NCBI GenBank assembly: GCA_039881145.1
Contig: JAYKKI010000029.1
Coordinates: forward strand, 25,214,001-25,278,000
Reading direction: 5' to 3'
Length of the DNA: 64,000 nucleotides
Origin: Druceiella hillmani
Lineage: Eukaryota > Arthropoda > Insecta > Lepidoptera > Hepialidae
A program made the translations under genes and the position numbers. Positions 11,275 through 20,600 of this stretch are shown here, one piece after another. The number at the start of each line of letters is the position of its first letter. The stretch's first letter is position 1. Under the pieces are notes generated by a model, which did no database searches, had not been told where the DNA came from, and worked only from the letters and a program-made list of their open reading frames with translations.

Positions 11275-12562
11275 TGGCGGACGTGGATTTTTCTTATAAC
11301 TTCTCAGCTTTAAAATATATTTAGCTTAATTCTATACATATGGTAGTACATAAAAATAACCATATTCCAAAATGTGAGGCTTATTTATAATTGAGTTCAC
11401 ATTATGAGCGATTTCTTTAAATATTCTATCGTTACTCTTAAGGGAATATAAATTAATATTATTCAATTTCACAATAGGGCTATCAAACTTCGAGTCTTTA
11501 TATATCAGAATATGGCAACACGTTGATGATGTCAAAATTTGTATTGACAGGATTAATTTTGATTTTAATATTAGATTTGGAAAGTAGTTGAGTTTCCTTA
11601 TAGTAAGTAGTACATTCGGTAGGTATATTAAATATATCAGTACCCATCATGTCAGTTTCGTAAATATTTTCTTTAGGAATCTAATTTCACATAGTTTCGG
11701 AATAGATGTAATTACTTTGGTAATAAGTTCGATCTCACAAGTTGGGTTAGTAGAACTAGAATAGACATTTCTTTTATTATATAAATAGAGTTGATTATAA
11801 TTAATAGTTTTACAGTCGTTTAAATTATCTAGCTTACAGAATTAATTTTTATCTCTAGTAATGCCAATATATCTAATTGCAGCAATTATAGTTACATAAG
11901 ATTTAAGGTTTGTTACATTATGCGGTACTGGAAAGGGCAATTTACGATACAAATTAAATTCTTGGCCACTTACTAATGGTATTTTTAAAAATAAATACAA
12001 TTGTGTTATTAGAATAATAATTTAACATATCAGAAGCATTAATCGAGACATGGGTGTTATCGAAGTCTAAGGATACTGGTAATAACTTAAAACTATGTAT
12101 AAGTCTATAATTTTCCACTAGTTGGTTGATATAACAGGTGGGTATAAAATATTATTTTAACTGAACATTACAGAGTTTATTATATCTTCCATCTTAAATG
12201 ATAATGTTAACAGGCTATTCTCTAATAAAGTTGTTTGATACAGCAGTTACATTTTTTAAGCTTAAAATAATACTCTAAACAGCGCTATTCAAACTTTCTT
12301 TGTTATTAATTATTTTGTTCAGTGTTTCTTGAAATACTGAAAGTGTTGATGACGTAATAAAAATGTTATGTTTAGTATATTTAGCTAATTTCTTTTTATT
12401 TCTTTTTACAGTTTGAATGGTGTTGTCATGTTTTATCGCATTTTTCTCGTCCATTGTACCAAAAAGATGTTTAAAAACTGTTCCGATACCGCTAAACCAA
12501 GCTGAGGGTTTGGATTTTGTAGAAATTAAATGTGACATGGAATCGAAATATATACCGCGATT
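11275..12562 (-). pseudogene. env: Baculovirus F-like envelope remnant (env)
   Basis: Remnant of an errantivirus envelope gene. Reading the minus strand from 12562, GIYFD marks the N-terminal region. It is followed within a few dozen codons by a segment containing GIGTVFKHLFGTMD, the hydrophobic and charged block that follows the cleavage site in insect retroviral and baculoviral F-type fusion proteins. A heptad-like charged stretch follows. Further on, MLNYYSNNTIVFIF and NKRNVYSSSTNPTCE-like text match the conserved C-terminal half of this family, including a cysteine-bearing segment near 11640-11720. The short distance between GIYFD and the fusion segment implies an internal deletion, and the remainder is broken by many stops. 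In live elements this protein mediates membrane fusion; here it cannot be made. Confidence 0.65.
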
Positions 12563-12929
12563 GCTCTTTCTGTCGGTTAAATGAAATCAGCTTATGCCTG
12601 ATTGACGGCACCGTAAATTGTATAAAGTAATTCGTAAAAATATAAAGTCTATTATTTGTCTCTAAATTCTTTGTAAAAGTTGTATGATAAAATTTGTAAA
12701 ATCGAATCGTAGTAGTAAGATAGTAAGACAAATGTAATATGAAAATCGTAAAGTAATCGTCGTAATGTCTCTTAAAAATTAAAACAAACGTGTAAACGGT
12801 AAAGTAGTTTAAGGCTTAGTAAGGGCTAACTTTACTTCGTCGTAATGATGGGTTACCCGGCGTCGCTTTATTAATAGAGTCAGCGAATTTCACCCATTTA
12901 TTTTCGCACGGTTTTTCTGAAGGCCTTAT

Positions 12930-13644
12930 TTACTTGGCAAGAAGGACAATTTTTAACATAGTTTCCAAAGGTATTGCTCTTTTATACTGTCATACAATAG
13001 GAATATCATGATTATCTTTTAGTATTTTAGGTATTTCGTTCAATGAGGGGAAAATAATTCGATTTTTGTATATATATTTTAATACAGGTGTTATGGAATA
13101 AGTATACAAGAATGTTATATACTTTTATATACGGGTGTCTATCAAAAGGATTTTTGAAATCTGAAATTGCTGTTTCTTTTACAATTTCACCGGAGCATAA
13201 TAATAATCCATTTCTTAGGTTTTTCAGGCTGTCGAATATGTCGACGTAGGAACAAGAATCAAAATGATGGACTTTAGTAAATAGTAAGTAATAGGTTTTA
13301 TCATTTATTTTCAACGAGGTGTGAGAAGGTTGTGTTCTTTCAGACTTTGCTAATTCTTCAGAATTATGATAAGTTTTCAGAATTTCTTCAATATAAGGTA
13401 CAGATTCGTCCAAGTCTAGAGATGAGGGAAAGACGATGAATTTATATTGTGTTTTTAATAGGTTATCGTTATGTTCAATTATTTCTGTGTTATATTGTGA
13501 ATTTTCTGTAAATGATTTTAGGAATTTGAAATATGATTCGTCAATCACGTCTTCGTTAAAGAGACCAAGATTTTCGGAATTAAGAAGGAGGTTGGGATAA
13601 GGATTTTTAAGGAACCGAAGCCGGAATCGGAGTATTTTTGTCAT
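12930..13644 (-). pseudogene. pol: Gypsy pol: RNase H-integrase linker and zinc-binding remnant
   Basis: The longest surviving ORF of the element (205 codons, 13644-13027) covers the poorly conserved region between RNase H and integrase of errantivirus-type pol. At its end the frame continues as LNEIPKILKDNHDIPIV, the start of the H2C2 integrase zinc-binding domain, and after a gap LLAK (about 12930), where SCQ is usual. The second histidine and most of the domain are deleted, and no catalytic integrase core follows before env begins. Assignment comes from position and the KILKDNHD block. Confidence 0.6.
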
Positions 13645-13669
13645 CTTTATCGTGAGCCCTTAATTGAAT

Positions 13670-14045
13670 GGGATTTACTGGATAACGTGAAACGGCGTCG
13701 GCTGCGGAATTTATTCTACCTTTTTTATACTCTTCTAATTGTAAACGCCAACGTTGAAGCTTCAGCTCGGATCTTCAGATCTTTATGATCAAAGAGCCAT
13801 TTTAAAGGGCGATGATAGGTGACAATTTCGAATATTCAGCCGAAAAGATACGGTCGGAAATTTTTACAGCCAAAAATAATGGCTAACAATTCCTTTTCGG
13901 TTACACTCAAATTACATTCACCCTTATTTAGGGTTCGCAAAGCATATGCTATGGGTCGACTTTTCCCAATTTCTCCTTGTGAAAGAATAGCATTTGTGGC
14001 GTAATTGGATGCATAATAAGTAAGAATGAATTGTTTGGTAAAATC
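13670..14045 (-). pseudogene. pol: Gypsy pol: RNase H domain remnant
   Basis: The minus strand reads FILTYYASNYATNAILSQGE, then RPIAYALRTLNKGE, TEKELLAIIFGCKNFRPYLFG, TYHRPLKWLFDHKD and, in a shifted frame, RWRLQLEEYKKGRINSAADAVSRYP. These are consecutive conserved blocks of Ty3/gypsy RNase H. The usual TTDAS and TDHRPL appear as TYYAS and TYHRPL, so two catalytic Asp residues are lost. A stop after YLFG and a frameshift near 13745 also inactivate it. The upstream reverse transcriptase fingers and palm are absent: protease text runs almost directly into RNase H. Confidence 0.75.
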
Positions 14046-14089
14046 AGAGTAAACGAGTGAAGTCGCTATTCGCCATTTTTTTTCAACTG

Positions 14090-14400
14090 TAGTTTAATGT
14101 GCGAAGTTCGTAAATTTAAAATATTGATATTGTAATCTATAACGCATTCTAAGGCGGTTAAAAAGTCGTTGCCTATAATACCATCATAGTCCAAATTAAT
14201 TTTGTTAACTACATGGAACTTATATCAAAATAATGAATGATTATAGGTAAATAATTTTAAATTAAATGTTCCTAAGGTAGATGTAGATTCGTCATCGGCG
14301 TGCATAGTTTGAATGGATGATTTGTTCACTAAGCTTACGGATGGACCAGTGTCAACTAAGAATGGTAAGGTGATGTGAAAAGGTTGTTTGTAAGATTACA
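14090..14400 (-). pseudogene. pol: Gypsy pol: aspartic protease remnant
   Basis: The minus strand contains FPFLVDTGPSVSLVNKSS near 14360, the D-T-G flap-strand motif of retroelement proteases (normally DTGSSVSLI). About 70 codons later comes YDGIIGNDFLTALECVIDY, the conserved second half of the fold, near 14170. The active-site Asp is kept. Stops occur within and after the domain (near 14225 and 14050). It follows gag in the expected order. Confidence 0.7.
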
Positions 14401-14532
14401 TCGGGTTGGGATCTTTTTGAATAGTTAGAAATGATGTCCTATATATTTTCGGAACAATGAAGATTTTGTATTTGCAAATCAGTGTTTTGTGTTGTTTCAC
14501 GAATTTTGTGTTTCTGAAATTTAGGTATTTCA

Positions 14533-14737
14533 GCCGTGTGGGTTGAGTATTTTATTTTCGATTGGCTGTGAGTTTGGGGCTGGTTACCCTATCCATTAGC
14601 CTTAATAGAATAGTCACTTGCTTGGGACTGGTTACCCGTGTGGACTTTGTGTTTTATATACGATGGGCTGTGAGTTTGGGGCTGGTTACCCTGTCCGTTA
14701 GCCTTATTTAAATGATTAAAAGTGTCCATAGGTTGAC
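14533..14737. repeat. 102-bp tandem duplication inside the gypsy relic
   Basis: Two copies (from about 14533 and about 14635) share GGCTGTGAGTTTGGGGCTGG followed by TTACCCT; the period is 102 bases, a multiple of three (34 codons). It encodes a repeated Pro/Thr/Ser-rich piece of the gag C-terminus and so would have kept the frame when it arose. Confidence 0.75.
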
Positions 14738-14749
14738 GGTTGCCACGAG

Positions 14750-15590
14750 TTAAAGTGATTATTAGAGTTATTTTTGAACTTGTCGTTGTTATGTTTGCGT
14801 AAACGGCACATCTCGATCGTATGACGTAGCTTTTTACAATAACGGCATATTAGTGAACTACTAGAGGAGTGTTGGGCATAATAATTAGTATCAGATCTCG
14901 GTGGGTTGTTTTTAAAGTTGGGATTAGGTGATTTTGGAATTCCTTCGATTTGTTTAGTTTTGGAAACGTATGGTTTTTGCGTGTAGAGGAATCTTTGGAT
15001 TTTCTCCTCTGAAATGGCCAGGTTAATTGCATCATTGAATGTTTTAAGATATCGGAACCGGATAATGTTTAAATTTGGGGATTGTAAAAGTGTTTAAGGA
15101 GGGGTCTTCCATCGCCGCTATGCGACCTTTAAGCTCCCCTTTTACATGATTAGAAATAGTAAGCTCGGTTAGTAGTTCGGAAAGGCATCACTCTATGGGC
15201 AAACGAAACTGATTTATTTTTTTATTAACGCCCTGTACATAATTTTGTAAATCGCTAAGTAGGCGGGCGTAATGTTTACGTTCCCAGAACTGATTTTTAA
15301 GAAATTTCTTAGTGATGTCCAATTTTCAAACTCTTTTATGGAACAGGCCATGGCCGCTTTACCTTGTAATTGACTAAGTATAAATTTGAAAACCATGTCA
15401 TCTTGAGTTGGAGTCGTTAAATTTATCGCGTTTGTACAGTTCGTTAGGAATGAATTTAAATTTTCGCGGGACCCATCCTAAGGTTTGATAAACTGTAAAA
15501 TAATATTAAGTGGAATCGATTCTAAATTTGTCTGTGCGTCTGTGGCGCCTCTAATGTTTCTCTTCTCTCTGGACATTTTGTATTACTATG
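14750..15590 (-). pseudogene. gag: Gypsy gag remnant with CCHC knuckle
   Basis: Gag-like region. From about 15570 the text gives an N-terminal segment, then NLNSFLTNCTNAINLTTPTQ and DMVFKFILSQLQGKAAMACS (about 15440-15335), typical of the errantivirus gag alpha-helical core. A zinc knuckle C-RYC-KKLRH-TIEMC (CX2CX4HX4C) lies near 14850-14800. The best ORF covers only 15214-15396; stops and shifts divide the rest. In live elements the protein packages genomic RNA. The C-terminal end runs into a 102-bp internal duplication. Confidence 0.6.
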
Positions 15591-16181
15591 AATTAATTTT
15601 TCGGAAACTTTTTGATAGGAGTGTATTTATCGCGGAATGTGATAAATAATTGCGAGCTATTTATTATAGTAAAATGACAATATTGGAACACAAAATTACT
15701 TTAAGGTACAATCTACATGTGTGATTTCGTAAGAGCGTATAGTTATAATGAATGAAGTGTGAACAAAAATGAAAAATAAATATAAGTTATTATACAACGA
15801 GGAAATGGATTAAATTACAATTATTTCGAATAGTTATTTCAAATTGCTTACAGTATTACGATGTTTAGTTTCCACATTCCTGAGGTCGCGTAACGCTGCT
15901 ATACTTCTGGCGTTGGACTCCGGAGTTGATTTTGAATTTAGATGCGCTGTCGTTGTCTATTTCTCTGTGCCACTTACTGAGTAGGTAGACTGGATTTCGT
16001 TGTGGCATTAGCCGAAGATGTGTTGATCAAGGTATGCAGGACGATGAACAAATGTTCAATTGTTATGAGCTCGTTACGATGATTTGGCTTCATTTATTCT
16101 TGATTCGTTGAAATTTCTGAGGCGTTTCCCGAATTTTTGTTTTAAAATCCCTCGTCTTTTGTTTTAAAAGCTACCACCAAA

Positions 16182-16627
16182 TGTTATAATGCATTCGTTG
16201 GATTGCTTTAAAAAAAAACAATTTTACGATTATCATTTAATTAATTGAGATTTATTTAAAATTACAGGAATCTTTAATTATAAGATTAACAATTACTTCT
16301 TAAATATAATTAAGACTGAACTGAAATTACAACTGACGTGTACTGGGACTACGGACTTCTGAGCATTCAGGGTTTATAAAGATTAAAAATGCTGATGTGT
16401 CTGGGAATGTATATTGTTGCGGTTTATGTGAAAAGCGTTTTTATCTTAGGATGTTTAGACTTTGGGGATGGCGTTATCATGTTTATATGATATGCTTGGG
16501 AGCAATGTTACATAAGCATTATGAGGATATTTAGATGTTGCGGATAGGATGGCGTTATCATGTTAATATGATATGCTTGGGAACAATGCTGCATAAGCAT
16601 TATGCCTGAGAAATCAAGGGTATAACA
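16182..16627 (-). repeat. 5' LTR of the gypsy relic
   Basis: A 446-bp LTR with inverted termini: on the plus strand it opens TGTTATAATG and closes GGGTATAACA. On its own (minus) strand it has U3 with a tandem repeat, CTTTATAAACCC as a TATA element near 16370, TCAGTTCAGTC as a possible initiator near 16318, and AAATAAATC as a poly(A) signal near 16253. Immediately inside it lies a primer-binding candidate reading TGGTGGTAGC on the minus strand (about 16179-16170). Confidence 0.75.
16466..16604. repeat. U3 tandem repeat, 58-bp units at 81-bp spacing
   Basis: Units 16466-16523 and 16547-16604 are about 95% alike. Both begin GGATGGCGTTATCATGTT and end CATAAGCATTATG, and each contains an internal palindrome around ATCATGTTAATATGAT. 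Position upstream of the TATA element suggests an enhancer-like U3 duplication. Confidence 0.85.
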
Positions 16628-17004
16628 GGTCGAAAGAGCTATTCATTTTACCTTGGTAATTATTTATAGTTGATCCAACCCAAAAGATGAGACTAGTGTT
16701 AAATAAAAACCTGTATTCAGAACTAGTGTTTACTAAAATTAATCGGTTTGACGAAGTTGTGTACGTAATTATATCTGTAGTGTCACATCCTTTGCCGACA
16801 TTTTTAAACGTTAGGTTAATGTTAACCGAGTCTCGTCTATATAAATTATCTTACGCCCTTTAGGTCGAAATTCTCTTATTCTTTTGAAATATTCAACCCG
16901 CCACAAAATTATAATTGGTATTTCTACTATTTTTAATATACGGTAAATTCTACGTTTAATTTGGCATTTTTACCTCTTAAACCCCATATTGTGCAATAAT
17001 CTAA

Positions 17005-17069
<65 letters not shown>

Positions 17070-17617
17070 ATTTCAATATAAGTTCATGACATTTTAGGTA
17101 ATGTAGAAAATGTAGCAGTCATGAGTGTGTGTGGGTGTATGTGTATTACATGAGAATGGTTGACTTGACACCGATTCCAAAAATCTCTAGCAGAAACAGC
17201 ATTTCACAAATATATTTATGTCGGAATGAACATCATGTCAAGACTGCAAATCATTAGATGATCCTATCAGTTGCATTTTATTAAAAAAAGTGGTTTTCTA
17301 TATGTCTTTAAAGTTTTATTTTTTGGGGAGTATTAGGATTTGATATAATAAATGTATCGAATAGATTACAAGAAAAGCACTGAATGTTTTAAGGCGAGTG
17401 CCTCGGAAATGATTTGGATGTTTTTTCTTGGTCGGAATGTTTTTTTTTTAAATTCGCCAAAAATATTTTACCTTCAGAATGATAAGATGAGTCTGTTCTC
17501 AGAAAATATAGCTTATAGAAACATGCACCTGTCTTAAGTGTGTACCGAATTTCGTAGTATGATTTCTACTTGTACCTACGTTATTTATTTCTTTAATGAG
17601 AGCATAACGCGTTTATT
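16628..17617. other. Intergenic with (TA)n microsatellite
   Basis: A pure (TA)n tract occupies about 17010-17067. The rest is AT-rich with a short TG-rich stretch near 17125. The ORF at 17352-17537 has no recognisable motif, so I see no gene. Confidence 0.55.
17010..17067. repeat. (TA)n microsatellite
   Basis: Uninterrupted TA dinucleotides. Confidence 0.95.
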
Positions 17618-17788
17618 TATGAAACTACGTGACGTAGTATTATTTCTACTTTCTTTAAGTTTTTTACCTCGACCTAGGTTTCGTTGTATTACAACATCTT
17701 CAGGTGGGATATAAGCAAAGATTCTTTGCTTAACTTAAACAAAGTAGAAATAATACTAAATCACGTAGTTTCATTTAATTGTGAATAA
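17618..17788. repeat. Eroded foldback repeat, relative of 30387-30593
   Basis: Shares with the 30-kb foldback the words GAAACTACGTGA, GACCTAGGTTTCGTTGTATT, ACAACATCTTCAGGTGGGAT and, at the right, ATCACGTAGTTTCATTTAAT followed by GTGAATAATGAATTT and AAAATTAACGCC. Here the right arm is shortened: the part complementary to the CCTAGG region is missing, so the hairpin is asymmetric. Shared sequence continues about 45 bp beyond the right arm in both copies. Confidence 0.8.
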
Positions 17789-18078
17789 TGAATTTATATA
17801 AAATTAACGCCAAATGTATTCAATAGTATAACGTCACTAGTTTACACACATTTATTACGTGAGGGTTAGTGTCATCGTTTGTATAGGAGATTTATTTATT
17901 TTTGTCGTATAAAAATGGGAAGGTATCTTAATAGCAATTGAATTAAAGAAAACGCCAGTGGAATCACGACCTTTTGGATAATTAGGAAATTATCAGGTAA
18001 TACCATTCTTAATACCAAAACGCACTGCACGAATTATGAGGTGCCATACAGGAAGTTACTTTAAAAAAAAAGTGCAAT
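17789..18078. other. Intergenic, no gene recognised
   Basis: AT-rich spacer. Its left 40-50 bases belong to the foldback repeat flank shared with the copy at 30594-30640. Confidence 0.5.
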
Positions 18079-18620
18079 TGTTACAATTTACATAAAAAAA
18101 TAATTATAAACTTTATTTACAGGACCAATTAAAATTATGACTTAAGTCTAGCGATTACAACAAAGGAATGCTCTCGAGTATTGTTTTCGAGCTGTATATG
18201 AAGCGTCGGTCATCCGGTGTTACATTCTCCTCCGATCTGCTGTGATAGCTCGTTTGTGGGAATTGTCTCTGTGTCTTGTATGATCGACAATGTAGACGAG
18301 TGTGATCTGCTGACTCGTTCAGTTTCATACCCCACGGTCTATTGTACTAGCTCGCTTGTGGTTTGTCTCTGGGGTGGTCTTTGGGGTGGTTGTATGACCA
18401 GCATTGCAGCTAATTGTTGTCGTTAAGCATACCGTGACATATGCTAATTCGTGACGCTGCGCTGTGCAGCTCTGCAATATTTTTTCTATAAAACACGTTG
18501 GTAGTTTCATGCTGTGCCGCGACGCTACTGTGCGTTTTGACCTTTAGTATTTCCTAAGTAGACGATAGACGCACGAGTTGGCTCGACGATCTTTTTGCCT
18601 AGGTGGTAGTATAAGTACGC
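18079..18620 (-). mobile_element. Ty3/gypsy 3' end with short LTR
   Basis: A 145-bp LTR-like unit (18079-18223) opens TGTTACAATT and closes CCGGTGTTACA on the plus strand. On the minus strand it has an AATAAAG poly(A) signal. Directly to its right is the purine-rich minus-strand sequence CGGAGGAGAATG, a polypurine tract, and the coding text before it ends IGGECNTG, the usual C-terminus of a class of insect gypsy pols. Farther right, 18500-18620 reads HLGKKIV..TRASIVYL..KGQNAQ, resembling the region after the integrase core. The body of the element is absent. Confidence 0.45.
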
Positions 18621-19257
18621 GAATTTGAAATTCGTCGAGTAAGTCAGAATAAGTTTATCGCCGATTCAACCGGTTTTAAATTTTACTAGTAGCCCACATC
18701 AACTCGCATGTATGTCGCTACCGTTTTGTTTCGGCAGTCGAACGACTGAAACGTTGCGTTTGTTGTATAATTATTTCAAAATGTCAGATTATTAGATATT
18801 GTCAGATTATTTCCATGAATTCTTAATATAGTTTATTTAAGTTTTCGGAATTATCCATATCTTTGACTTATACAAAGCAACAAATATAAAGGGACAAGTA
18901 TTTAAATTTCAAGCGTAGAGGAGATACTGACATATTATAAGTATTATTATAGCATCCTTTGTTGCCATGGCACTGCACCATCGGTATCACTGCAACGTTG
19001 TTATCATACCTCCCTCGGACAACCTTTCCATCTTGAGTAGGATTACAATCGTGTGCCTGTTGCAGTGGCAATAGTTCTACATTTAGTGGTCTCAATCCAA
19101 GTTGAGTAGTCCCATTTTCAAGATTTTCACTGTCGAAGTAGATAGGAAGTATACGTTTGCTCGCTTTACTCCTTAAATAATTATGTAATACAGAATATGC
19201 CAAAACCATTTTTTAAATACGATACAGTGACTGCTTTGTGGGTATGGTTTTAAAAAG

Positions 19258-19336
19258 AAATCTGTCCTCAGAGCAAAAGCCGCATCGGCTGTGAATACAT
19301 CACAGACGAAGCGGCTTTTGTTCTTAGGACAGATTT
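19258..19336. repeat. 79-bp palindrome made of a transposase catalytic segment
   Basis: Arms 19258-19294 and 19300-19336 are about 90% complementary (outer words AAATCTGTCCT / AGGACAGATTT). The left arm, on the minus strand, encodes the third-Asp block ADAAFALRTD of the Harbinger relic. The right arm, read on the plus strand, encodes a close version, DEAAFVLRTD. The hairpin is therefore an inverted duplication of coding sequence; it does not look like an independent RNA gene. Confidence 0.75.
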
Positions 19337-19875
19337 ATTGAGGCTTTTGCTTAGACAACTAAGGCAATTTTTCACAATGAATATATGGTTTCCTGAAGTC
19401 TGTATTATTTAAATTTTTAGATTATAATTTTCGAAAGAATTTGGTTTTTCGTAATACACCACTATCAGAAATACGGCCATTTGTTTCAATACCCAATATA
19501 TCACTTCATAATTTACATTAGCCATTGCCAACGAAATAAATGATACGAGTTTTTTGTAAATAAAGAAATGTGAGACAGAACCATGAGAAGGCCAATAGCA
19601 ACATGATTTCCATCAACTGCTCCTAGGCTATTTGGAATTGTCATGTATGCTCAAACTGGTCAGCAATAGCTGTTTATTCTTGTTCTGAAATCGGACACTG
19701 TAACAAAAAAGTCAATTTAATATGATTTAGAGATTTTATTTACTTGTCTTCCTATAGACCATCCTCTGCGCAGTCGCCGCATTCTTCATTTGACAGCGGC
19801 AGTCGAATTATAGGAAAACAATTATATCGGTATAAATGTGGCAGCAAAACTCCGGAATATGACCCTAAGCCAACA

Positions 19876-19958
19876 AATATTGTACCAAGTTGTTCGGCGA
19901 GAAATGCCGGAAAACTTGCTTTTCCGGCATTTCTTGCCGGACAACTTGGTGCAATATT
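19876..19958. repeat. 39-bp-arm hairpin with 5-nt loop
   Basis: Arms 19876-19914 and 19920-19958 match at about 36 of 39 positions (inner words GCCGGAAAA / TTTTCCGGC) around the loop CTTGC. It lies in the part of the Harbinger relic that does not read as transposase, so it may be a small inverted-repeat insertion. Confidence 0.8.
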
Positions 19959-20600
19959 ATTAAGTCCAATACAATTTGTATTTGAACTTAATCACTGGGT
20001 AATGTCATTTATAAAAATAAGAAATAAATAAACATAAACATTTATAGATATAAATAAAACCTCTTGATAAATATTTTTAGTGTCGAGTAAGTAGCATCAC
20101 AAATCTTAGGAATCATGCAGCCCAACGACAATCTTGAATTTGCTGATATGCATAATATCTGTGTACGCCTCTGTCCTGTGTATCCATGTCCCACCGGTTG
20201 CCAAACATCGTAACGTCACATTTAAACAACGTTCATGAGGTGAAATAGTTTCTCCCATACAAGTATCCTTCTTAAGTATAATAGACGTGACTACGAAAAA
20301 GTACAAAAGTTCTTCATACAGCAACTCAGGTATTCTTAAATAATTACTAAAATATTTCTTCTCTTCACGACCCTTACTAAATTTACATGTGACAAACGAT
20401 CTTCATTTGAAAGCCAGTTCTTTACCCACAAACGCAGATTTCGTCTTATTATATAATGGGATATTGCTCCTAGATATACCAAAGCTTCCTCTACCAAAGA
20501 CGTCGCGACTACCACTGTATTAGCTTCACGCGTGTCACCGATATCGAGCCGAATAAGTTCATGAACATCATAAATGATCACATATCGTCAGCCACAGCAA

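Larger units (their letters stand above)
11270..16627 (-). mobile_element. Gypsy/errantivirus-like endogenous retrovirus relic
   Basis: Minus-strand LTR retroelement read from right to left: 5' LTR (16627-16182), primer-binding site immediately inside, gag (about 15590-14750), aspartic protease (about 14400-14090), RNase H (about 14045-13670), linker and integrase zinc-binding remnant (about 13644-12930), and env (about 12560-11275). The order and the presence of env after integrase are those of errantiviruses (Ty3/gypsy with an acquired F-type envelope). The reverse transcriptase polymerase domain and the integrase core are missing and coding frames carry many stops and shifts, so it is inactive. 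No 3' LTR was found. Confidence 0.75.
18868..20600 (-). pseudogene. PIF/Harbinger transposase relic 2
   Basis: Harbinger-type transposase in scattered frames. N-terminal basic segment RRNLRLWVKNWLSNEDRL (about 20440); VTSIILKKDTCMGETISPHE and LNVTLRCLATGG (about 20290-20190); FPNSLGAVDGNHVAI with the first Asp (about 19640-19590); GRISDSGVLRKTKFFENYN with the second Asp after frame shifts (about 19480-19420); ADAAFALRTDFFLKPYP with the third Asp (about 19290-19245); and VLAYSVLHNYLRSKAS (19205-19155), the typical LHN helix before the C-terminus. The stretch 19680-20105 does not read as transposase and holds a hairpin, so it is probably an insertion or intron remnant. The segment between the third Asp and LHN is deleted. 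No MADF partner is visible nearby. Confidence 0.75.

Noticed and set aside
19258..19336. MicroRNA precursor
   Set aside because: Size and fold would fit, but both arms encode a transposase motif, so a coding-derived inverted duplication explains it.
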